Below are positions 15,746 to 23,164 of a DNA stretch of 33,950 nucleotides, piece by piece. A program made the position numbers and the translations under genes. The number at the start of each line of letters is the position of its first letter. The stretch's first letter is position 1. Origin of the DNA: Parcubacteria group bacterium (GTDB taxonomy: Bacteria > Patescibacteriota > Minisyncoccia > Phycocordibacterales > Zambryskibacteraceae); contig JAQBRH010000004.1 in assembly GCA_028286565.1 (NCBI GenBank), positions 1 through 33,950 on the forward strand. Direction: 5' to 3'. The notes beneath the pieces are model-generated. The model was not told the origin of the DNA. It did not search any database and worked only from the letters and a program-made list of their open reading frames with translations.

Positions 15746-16604
15746 GTTCAGATTTAATTTTACCCCCTAAGGTTCGCAACTCTTTGAGCGCCATATCCGC
15801 CTCTTCTTTATTCGGCGGCTTGCCATGCCAGCGATAGTCTCGTTCGAACTCCTTCACTCCCTTCCCGGGGATGGTATGGGCGATGATCACGGTCGGATGT
15901 TCATACACGGTGTTCGCCATCTCGAAGGCGTCAGCGATCTCTTCCATATTATGCCCGTCGACCTCGATCACGTGCCAATTAAAGGCGCGCCATTTATCGG
16001 AGAGTGATTCAAGAGGCATGATATCCTCTGTGTAGCCGTCGATCTGAATATTGTTCCTGTCGACGATGGCCGTGAGGTTAAATAATTTGTTTTTCCCCGC
16101 GAGCATGATCGCCTCCCAATTTTGGCCTTCGTCGAGTTCCCCGTCGCCCATAAAGCAAAAGATCCTTCGGTCCTTATCCTTGGCGTCCATTTTGTCCGCG
16201 ATAGCCATCCCGACCGCCTGCGAGAGTCCGGCGCCGAGCGGACCTGAGGATGTCTCAAGCATCGGCAAAAACTCGCGATGAGGATGACCTTGGAGCCTCG
16301 AGCCGAATTTGCGGAGCGTCTTCAATTCTTCGACGGGGAAATATCCGGCGTGGGCCATGGTCGAGTAGAGGACCGGGCAAATGTGGCCGTTCGAAAGGAC
16401 CACGCGGTCGCGCTCCGGCCATTCAGGCTCTTTTGGCCTATGATTCAAGGTATGAAAATAAAGGACAGTGAAGACGTCGCTCATCCCCAAAGGCCCCGCG
16501 GTGTGACCCGACTTTGCTTCAAGGAGCGCATCGATGATCGAGATGCGGATATCATTCGCGATCTTTTCCAATTCTATTCTTCTTTCGTCTGAAAGGTTGC
16601 TCAT
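15738..16604 (-). CDS. Transketolase, N-terminal (TPP-binding) subunit
   Basis: SGHTAGPLGMSDVFTVLYF, GPLGAGLSQAVGMAIADK, MGDGELDEGQNWEA, DRNNIQIDG. Confidence 0.93.
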   Translation of the reverse strand: MSNLSDERRIELEKIANDIRISIIDALLEAKSGHTAGPLGMSDVFTVLYFHTLNHRPKEPEWPERDRVVLSNGHICPVLYSTMAHAGYFPVEELKTLRKFGSRLQGHPHREFLPMLETSSGPLGAGLSQAVGMAIADKMDAKDKDRRIFCFMGDGELDEGQNWEAIMLAGKNKLFNLTAIVDRNNIQIDGYTEDIMPLESLSDKWRAFNWHVIEVDGHNMEEIADAFEMANTVYEHPTVIIAHTIPGKGVKEFERDYRWHGKPPNKEEADMALKELRTLGGKIKSEHE

Positions 16605-16605
16605 G

Positions 16606-17316
16606 TTATTTTTGGACCAGATCAAGGAAATCGAACAATGCTTCTTCGGGATCTTCTGCTCCAAAGATCCCCGAACCGACGACCAGGCGATCCGCTCCGT
16701 GCTCGATGAGCTCTTCGGCGTACTCGAGCGTCACTCCGCCGTCGATCGAGACGATCGTATCAGGATAGGTTTCCTTCAACTCTCTCAAGCGTTCGAACGT
16801 ATCCGGTTCGAACTGCGACCCCTGCTTCCCTGTCTCTCGGATGCTCATGAGCTGGATAAAATCAGCTTGGAGGACATGAGGAAGGATCTGTTGGATCGGC
16901 GTATCAAAGTTCACAGCAAGCCCGACCTCGACCCCGAGATATGTTTTCCCCACATCGAATCTATTTTTCAGTGTGGAGAGAAACCGCGAAAGCTCGTCCT
17001 TGTCTTCAAAGGCCTCGTAATGCACGACCACCCGTTCTGCTCCGGCGGTGATCCAATCCTCGGCTTCTTCGGCCGGGTCTTTGATCATGAGATGAGCTTC
17101 AAAGCTCACATCTTCCCAGAACGGAAAGCCCTCGACCTCTTCGGTGATCCGCATGAACGAAGATTTGTCTCCCTTATACGGCCAAGAGACCTTGTTGTTC
17201 AGCGTCCCGTCCTCCGCGTCGATCTGGACATACGGCACCCGCCCGGCGACGATCCCAAGCTTCTCTTCGAGATCGTCAAAATCTTCAGGCAGGATGGCGG
17301 GGATTATCTCAGCCAT
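16606..17316 (-). CDS. rpe: Ribulose-phosphate 3-epimerase-like protein
   Basis: IIPAILPEDFDDLEEKL, VQIDAEDGTLN, DAHLMIKDP-like EAHLMIKDPAE, SIDGGVTLEYAEELIEHGADRLVVGSGIF. Confidence 0.85.
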   Translation of the reverse strand: MAEIIPAILPEDFDDLEEKLGIVAGRVPYVQIDAEDGTLNNKVSWPYKGDKSSFMRITEEVEGFPFWEDVSFEAHLMIKDPAEEAEDWITAGAERVVVHYEAFEDKDELSRFLSTLKNRFDVGKTYLGVEVGLAVNFDTPIQQILPHVLQADFIQLMSIRETGKQGSQFEPDTFERLRELKETYPDTIVSIDGGVTLEYAEELIEHGADRLVVGSGIFGAEDPEEALFDFLDLVQK

Positions 17317-17782
17317 GGATATTGTCCATCTTTATGATCCGTCTCTTGTGCCTCTCGCTCCCGCTGAACGGCGTCTCGAGCCATTCGTGGACGACCTGCA
17401 TGGCTTCGTCTTGAGTGATGAAGCGCGCACCGAGCGAAAGGATGTTCGCATCATTGTGGTCGCGAGAGAGCCTGATGATCGACTCGGTGCCGTCTACTTG
17501 CGAAATTCCGCCTCCATAGTAGACAGTGGCTCGGACATGGCTGAAGCGGTTGGCGAACATGGCCTCGCCTTGGCCGGAGCCGCCGAGGATGATCCCCTTC
17601 ACTTCGTTCGGGTGGAGGGAGACCTCCCGAGCGACCGCCGAGATAAAATCCGGGAAGTCGTCCTCTTCGTTGTATTCGAATGTACCCTTGTCTATAACCT
17701 CATACCCGAGCTCGCCGAGAAAGGTGACAAGTTTGGACTTGAGGCCGAACCCGGCGTGATCCGAACCGATGAAGATTTTCAT
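17309..17782 (-). CDS. rpiB: Ribose-5-phosphate isomerase B
   Basis: MKIFIGSDHAGFGLKSKL, DFISAVAREV, GIILGGSGQGEAMFANR, RDHNDANILSLGARFI. Confidence 0.93.
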   Translation of the reverse strand: MKIFIGSDHAGFGLKSKLVTFLGELGYEVIDKGTFEYNEEDDFPDFISAVAREVSLHPNEVKGIILGGSGQGEAMFANRFSHVRATVYYGGGISQVDGTESIIRLSRDHNDANILSLGARFITQDEAMQVVHEWLETPFSGSERHKRRIIKMDNIHG

Positions 17783-17789
17783 CTTTCTA

Positions 17790-18830
17790 TTATTGCACGT
17801 TTTTGCCTGCCTTGATGACGTGGTCGACGAGAGTGTGGGTGTACCCCATCTCGTTGTCATACCAGGCCAAAACCTTCACGAGGTTGCCTCCGACGACGCG
17901 GGTCATCGGGAGGTCGGCGATCGAGGCATGAGCGGCTCCCTTGATGTCGGAGGAGACGATCGGCTCAGAGGTCACTTCGAAGATGTTTTTCCAGCGGTCG
18001 GTCATGGACGCCTCGGTCAGAATTTTGTTCACTTCTTCGGCGGTCGTGTCGCGCTTGGCTATAAAGGTGATGTCTGCGATAGAGCCGACGATGGTGGGAA
18101 CGCGGATAGAGATCCCGTCGAATTTGCCTTCGAACTGGGTAAGGGCCTTGCCTACGGCGATAGCCGCCCCGGTCGAAGATGGGACGATGTTCATAGCGGC
18201 AGCACGGCCTTCTCTAAAATCTTTCTTGTTCGGACCGTCAACTATTCCCTGAGATGCGGTGTATGAATGAACGGTGTTCAAAATAGCCTTCTCGACCCCG
18301 AGGGCTTCATCGAGAATGGCGAGCACAGGAGAAGCTGCATTCGTAGTGCATGAGGCGTTCGAACTGATCTGGCAGGTGGCGAGCTTTTCTTCGTTGATGC
18401 CCATGAGGACCGTGGCGCTCTCGATCCCGGGGACATCCGCTCCGCCTTTCATAGGGGCAGTGATGACCACGCGCTTGGCTCCGGCGTCGAGGTGAGCTTT
18501 GGCCTTATCGGGGCTTATAAAAAAGCCGGTGGATTCGACGACAACGTCGATCTCAAGAGCTTTCCATGGAAGGTTCGCAGGATCTTTCTCCTGAACAAAT
18601 TTTATTTCTTTCCCGTCGACGACGAGAGCGGTCTTGTCCGCGTTGGCGGAAACCTTGATTCCGCTCTGGCCGTAGGCCGAGTCGAACTTCATGAGGTAGG
18701 CGATGTTGTCGATGTCCCCGAGGTCGTTAATAGCTACGACTTCAAGTTCCGGATGCTCCTTTGCGATCTTATAAAATGCTCGGCCGATGCGGCCCGCGCC
18801 ATTGATGGCAACTCTGATTGTTTTAGACAT
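17790..18830 (-). CDS. gap: Glyceraldehyde-3-phosphate dehydrogenase, type I
   Basis: VAINGAGRIGRAFYK, catalytic SNASCTTNAASPVL, WYDNEMGYTHTLVDHV. Confidence 0.96.
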   Translation of the reverse strand: MSKTIRVAINGAGRIGRAFYKIAKEHPELEVVAINDLGDIDNIAYLMKFDSAYGQSGIKVSANADKTALVVDGKEIKFVQEKDPANLPWKALEIDVVVESTGFFISPDKAKAHLDAGAKRVVITAPMKGGADVPGIESATVLMGINEEKLATCQISSNASCTTNAASPVLAILDEALGVEKAILNTVHSYTASQGIVDGPNKKDFREGRAAAMNIVPSSTGAAIAVGKALTQFEGKFDGISIRVPTIVGSIADITFIAKRDTTAEEVNKILTEASMTDRWKNIFEVTSEPIVSSDIKGAAHASIADLPMTRVVGGNLVKVLAWYDNEMGYTHTLVDHVIKAGKNVQ

Positions 18831-18836
18831 GGAGTT

Positions 18837-18842
18837 ATTTTA
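18837..18842 (-). promoter_or_regulatory. Extended -10 (TGTTAAAAT) 6 nt upstream of gap ATG
   Basis: -10 hexamer TAAAAT with upstream TGT; ATG follows after AACTCC. Confidence 0.5.
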
Positions 18843-18854
18843 ACAGGGAGAAAT

Positions 18855-19916
18855 CTATTCTCCTACTCCCGCCGGGATCTCCGGAGCCGAGATGATGATC
18901 TCAGGCTGCGGATCGGTAGCTCTGCGGTTGTGCTCGATCGCTCCCGAGTGGCCGTCCACTTCGTACGACGTGTTCTGCGCTTCAAAGAAATTCACGAGCT
19001 CGAACACGTCGGTCGCCGTCGACATCCACTTCGCGGGGTTGGTGGCATTGTAGTGTTTTGGAAGCCCGAGCTCTTCAAGCCTGCGGTCGGCTACATACTG
19101 AACATACTGGTTCACATAGTCGGCGTTCAAGCCGAGAATTCCTTGCGGGAAAAGGTCTTGATTGTAGGCTGTCTCGAGGTTCACTCCTTCGATGATGATA
19201 TTCCTAATTTCCTCGGCAAAGCCTTCGGTCAAGAGCTCCTCATTTTCTTCGAGGATGGTGTGGACGAGGTTGATGCCGAATTTGAGGTGGAGGGATTCGT
19301 CCCTGATGACCCAATTGATCATCGAACCGAAGTTCCTGAGCTGATTCCTCTGCCTGAACGAGAGGGCCACCATGAAGCCCGAATAGAACCAGATGCCTTC
19401 CATGACGATATTCGTAGCCACCAAGTTTCGTATAAAGTCTTTCTTTCCTTCCACGCTTGATATGTCGAGAGTATCATCGGTCATCCTTCTCATATATCTA
19501 TTGATGTAGGCCTCTTTGTTCGTCATAGAAAGCACGGAAAGATGGAGGTCAAAGATCTTCTCCTTGTCAAAGGGAAAGGTTTGGAGGACATATTCAAACG
19601 CCACACAGTGATTGGCCTCTTCCCACATTTGCTTGGCTAGATAGAGGTGCGCTTCGGGAGCCTTGAGGTATGGATAAATGCCGAGGGCGATCGAACGGTT
19701 AACGATGAGCTCCGCCGGGTTGAAAAAAGCCATGAGGAATTTGACCGCATGCTTCTCGTCCTCGGTCATCTTTTCCCAATCGTCGAGGTCTTCCTTGAGA
19801 GCGATCTCATGAGGAAACCACGTGTTTCGAACCGCCTGATTATAGAGATCATATGCCCATTGGTATCTGATGGGGTGGAGGTTCATGTCGTCCGGTGTGG
19901 CTTTGCCTATGAGCAT
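18855..19916 (-). CDS. nrdB: Ribonucleoside-diphosphate reductase small subunit, class Ic-like
   Basis: Ligand pattern E69, E100-x-x-H103, EGIWFYSGF, RDESLHLKFG; Phe107 at the radical-Tyr position. Confidence 0.93.
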   Translation of the reverse strand: MLIGKATPDDMNLHPIRYQWAYDLYNQAVRNTWFPHEIALKEDLDDWEKMTEDEKHAVKFLMAFFNPAELIVNRSIALGIYPYLKAPEAHLYLAKQMWEEANHCVAFEYVLQTFPFDKEKIFDLHLSVLSMTNKEAYINRYMRRMTDDTLDISSVEGKKDFIRNLVATNIVMEGIWFYSGFMVALSFRQRNQLRNFGSMINWVIRDESLHLKFGINLVHTILEENEELLTEGFAEEIRNIIIEGVNLETAYNQDLFPQGILGLNADYVNQYVQYVADRRLEELGLPKHYNATNPAKWMSTATDVFELVNFFEAQNTSYEVDGHSGAIEHNRRATDPQPEIIISAPEIPAGVGE

Positions 19917-19965
19917 GGGAGTTTGAAAAAATCTAAATGACTAAATAACCAATGAATAAAGCATA

Positions 19966-22566
19966 TTACTGGCAATCATCGCAGATGTTCGCATCGGCGG
20001 GATTTTCGGGCATGTGGATAGTATACGATTTCTGCGATCGAGGAACCATGACCGCGTCTTTTTCTTCCTTTTTTTCCTCATAGGCAAGTACCGGCTCGGG
20101 GGCGCTTACTCTCATGGCTACGACCGATTCAATATGGTGGGGAGTTTCCAGAACCGGAGCGCTCGCAACCTCCTTTGGTTCGATATTCCTGATCGCCGCA
20201 AATCCCTTGCGTCCGCCCGCTTCGGCTTTGTTCACTCGAACGGTGGATTGCTCCGCCGTGTGGCGAGGCTTCATATGGAGATAATAGGTCGATTTCAAGC
20301 CCTTTTCCCATGCGGCTTCGTAGATCTTCATCGTCTCATCGATATCTCTGGTCTCAAGATACATGTTTCGAGAAAGAGCTTGGTCGACCCATTTCTGAGC
20401 TCGGGCAGCCACTTCTATATATGCATACGGAGAATTCGTGAAAGATGTTTTGTACACGTCTCGAATATGCTGAGGGATCATGGTGATCTCTGAAATATCC
20501 CCCTGGCGTTCGATGATGAGCTCTTTGACCTTGTCCCACAGAGAAAGGTTCTTGAGGTCTCGCACCAAGTTGTGGTTAATGTCCAAATACTTGCCTGAGA
20601 TCTTGTTCCTTGAGAAGACCTGCGAGAATCGCGCATCGATCCCGGGAACGGTCCCGACCACGAGTCCGATGTTCGCATTCGGAGCGACGGCCATGAGCGT
20701 CGAGTTCCTCATTCCCTTTTTTACTTTTTCTCGAAGGATGTTCCAATCGAGCCCGCGGTGGTGGCTTTCCTTGTCGACGGTCAGCTTCACTCCCCTTCTT
20801 TCTTCGAGGATCGCGAGCGTGTCTATAGGCACCATGCCTTTGGACCAGCGGGAGCCTTCAAAGTTCTTGTAGCTGCCTCGAGCTTGCGCCAAGCTTGCGC
20901 TCTCATCGATCGCCATATAGGAGACGAACTCGAATATTCGGTCCGCAAAATCATACGCAGGTTCAGAATCATAGGCGAGGCCGAGGCGCTCGAACACATC
21001 CGCGAGTCCCATGACGCCGAGGCCGATGGCCCGGTTCTCTTTGTCGCTCTTCTCGGCTTCAGGCACTGGGAGCTTGTTAATATCGATCAGGTTGTCGAGC
21101 TGGCGAATGGCGAGGCGGACGGTCTCCTCAAGCTTCTGCCAGTTGACCTGCTTTTCGGACACATGGACCGCAAGATTCAGCGACGCGAGGTTGCAGACCG
21201 CGATCTCGTCCCTCGACTGAGGAAGGCAGATCTCGGTGCAGAGATTCGTCATATGGATCGTACCCGTGTTGTTGTTCAGGGCTCGGAGGTTCATCGGGTC
21301 CTTCCAGGTGATCCACGGATGAGACGTGGTCTGAAGAGCCACGAGCATCTTTCTCCAGAGCTCTCGGGCCGGCATCTTCTTAAAGGTCCTCATTCCCCCG
21401 GCTTCAGCCTTGTCGACGTATTCTTGATACCTCTTGGAGAACACCTTGCCGTAGATCTCATTAAGGTCCGGAGTTTCTACCGGGTCAAAGAGATACCAAT
21501 CTTGGCTCGCCTGGACGCGCTTCATGAACTCATCCGAGATGAAAGCGGCGGTGTTGGCTGTGCGCATGCGCATATAGTCGTCTCCGGCGTTGTGCTTCCA
21601 ATCCAAAAATTCGGGGAAATCCAAATGCCAATTCTCCATGTAGAAGCAGAGCGCTCCCTTCTTCTTGCCTCCCCGCTGAATAGCGCGGATGGCGGTGTCG
21701 ATGATCTTGGCGAACGAGGTCGATCCGGTCGAAGCGCCGCCGAAGTTTGATTTTAGCGGTGACCCTGCCGCTCGCAGCTTAGTGACCGAAGCACCGAGAC
21801 CTCCGGAGGATTTTGAAAGGAGCATGACGTCCGAGACGGACTTGGCGATGTGTTCCATGTCGTCGTGGATCTCAAGGAGGAAACAATTCGAGAGCGCCGA
21901 GCGAACAGTGCCCGCGCCGAGGTTCGTCGAACCTCCGGCGATGTACTCATGCTTGGACATCTTTTCATAAAATCGTATAGCCCAGGCGGTCGGATCCGCT
22001 TCGTTGTACGAAAGCCCCATGGCGACGCGCATGAAAAAATACTGCGGAGTTTCTATCGGCTCCTGCTCAGTGTTCTTGATCGCATAGCGGTTGAGGAGGC
22101 CCGACAGGCCCGCATACAAGAAAATATCATCGCGGGATATGTTCAAGGCCTTCGAAAGGACCGCGAGGTCGAACTTTTCTTTCATTCTCTGGTCTAAGCG
22201 ATTCTCATTGATGCCTGTTTCTATATATGCAGCGAAATTCTCTTTGTGCATTCTCTCAAGGATGGCGGGATCATTCTCGTAGCTGCCTATAACCTTCTTG
22301 TAGACGGTCTTCAAGAGGAGGCGGGTGGCGATCTTGTCGAATTCCGGATCATCCTTGATGTTCTGAACCGCCGCATTGATCGTCGCTTCGTCCATCTCCT
22401 CGGTGGAGATCCCATCATACACGGTCAGCCTCGTATCAGTGGCCACTTGCATCACCTTAGAGATCGGGTCTGTTAAACCGTACGCGGCGCGTTCGATCGA
22501 CTTGTTGATCTTGTCGGCATTAAAGTCTTCCTGGGTTCCGTCTCTTCTCGTGATGTATGGGCTCAT
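19966..22566 (-). CDS. nrdA: Ribonucleoside-diphosphate reductase large subunit
   Basis: N-terminal ATP-cone, SNCFLLEIHDD, NLCTEICLPQS, AVCNLASLNL, STYYLHMKPR, C-terminal CDDCQ. Confidence 0.95.
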   Translation of the reverse strand: MSPYITRRDGTQEDFNADKINKSIERAAYGLTDPISKVMQVATDTRLTVYDGISTEEMDEATINAAVQNIKDDPEFDKIATRLLLKTVYKKVIGSYENDPAILERMHKENFAAYIETGINENRLDQRMKEKFDLAVLSKALNISRDDIFLYAGLSGLLNRYAIKNTEQEPIETPQYFFMRVAMGLSYNEADPTAWAIRFYEKMSKHEYIAGGSTNLGAGTVRSALSNCFLLEIHDDMEHIAKSVSDVMLLSKSSGGLGASVTKLRAAGSPLKSNFGGASTGSTSFAKIIDTAIRAIQRGGKKKGALCFYMENWHLDFPEFLDWKHNAGDDYMRMRTANTAAFISDEFMKRVQASQDWYLFDPVETPDLNEIYGKVFSKRYQEYVDKAEAGGMRTFKKMPARELWRKMLVALQTTSHPWITWKDPMNLRALNNNTGTIHMTNLCTEICLPQSRDEIAVCNLASLNLAVHVSEKQVNWQKLEETVRLAIRQLDNLIDINKLPVPEAEKSDKENRAIGLGVMGLADVFERLGLAYDSEPAYDFADRIFEFVSYMAIDESASLAQARGSYKNFEGSRWSKGMVPIDTLAILEERRGVKLTVDKESHHRGLDWNILREKVKKGMRNSTLMAVAPNANIGLVVGTVPGIDARFSQVFSRNKISGKYLDINHNLVRDLKNLSLWDKVKELIIERQGDISEITMIPQHIRDVYKTSFTNSPYAYIEVAARAQKWVDQALSRNMYLETRDIDETMKIYEAAWEKGLKSTYYLHMKPRHTAEQSTVRVNKAEAGGRKGFAAIRNIEPKEVASAPVLETPHHIESVVAMRVSAPEPVLAYEEKKEEKDAVMVPRSQKSYTIHMPENPADANICDDCQ

Positions 22567-22629
22567 AACTTTTTGTACTTAATTTCTATAGATTGTACGA
22601 AAGATCGACCCTCAAAAACTGGGGATAGC

Positions 22630-22663
22630 CCGCAAAAAAATAAAAAACCACCGCTGTAAAGGC
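22630..22663 (-). terminator. Rho-independent terminator after DUF192 gene
   Basis: CCACCGCC-TTTACA-GCGGTGG hairpin followed by TTTTTTATTTTTTT on the minus strand. Confidence 0.88.
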
Positions 22664-22719
22664 GGTGGGTAAACGAGGGTGCCACTGCGGGGCCCCAGAG
22701 GATGTTTTAAGAGAAAACC

Positions 22720-23163
22720 TTAGTTGACAGAGAAGGGATCCCCTATCTTTATGTTATGGATCATCGCATACCCTGACGGAAGCTCAAGTACGAAATTCGC
22801 TTCCGAGGACGGGTAAAAGACTTTCGGATACGAAGACGGATCGACGGAGTTTTCGACATGGACCACCTTATTATTGAGGATCCAGATGATGTCTATGGGG
22901 AAGGTCATATCCTTCATCCAGAACCCATAGGTCGCCGGCCGCTCAAAGATAAAGAGCATGCCGGTTCCTTGATCGAGCGATGTCCTCCCGGAGAGCCCCA
23001 CCTCTCGAAGGTGGAAGTTATCCGCCACTTGGACGGGGATGCTCGCCCCTTGGAGATTCACGTTGCCCGGATTGAAGACCGTTTGAACCGCCGCCGGCCG
23101 CTTTGCTACGACCAAGAGCAGCACAACGATGATGAGGGCCAGGCCGATAAGTATTTTCTTCAT
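22720..23163 (-). CDS. DUF192 family protein, membrane-anchored or secreted
   Basis: IPVQVADNFHLREVGLSGRTSLDQGTGMLFIFERPATYGFWMKDMTFPIDIIWI is the DUF192 signature. Confidence 0.9.
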   Translation of the reverse strand: MKKILIGLALIIVVLLLVVAKRPAAVQTVFNPGNVNLQGASIPVQVADNFHLREVGLSGRTSLDQGTGMLFIFERPATYGFWMKDMTFPIDIIWILNNKVVHVENSVDPSSYPKVFYPSSEANFVLELPSGYAMIHNIKIGDPFSVN

Positions 23164-23164
23164 A

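Noticed and set aside
14482-16604. Transketolase split considered as a frameshift or pseudogene
   Set aside because: Split N and C subunits are an established arrangement and both halves retain full motifs with separate starts.
22567-22720. NrdR boxes searched upstream of nrdA
   Set aside because: No convincing pair of NrdR-box-like sequences was found.
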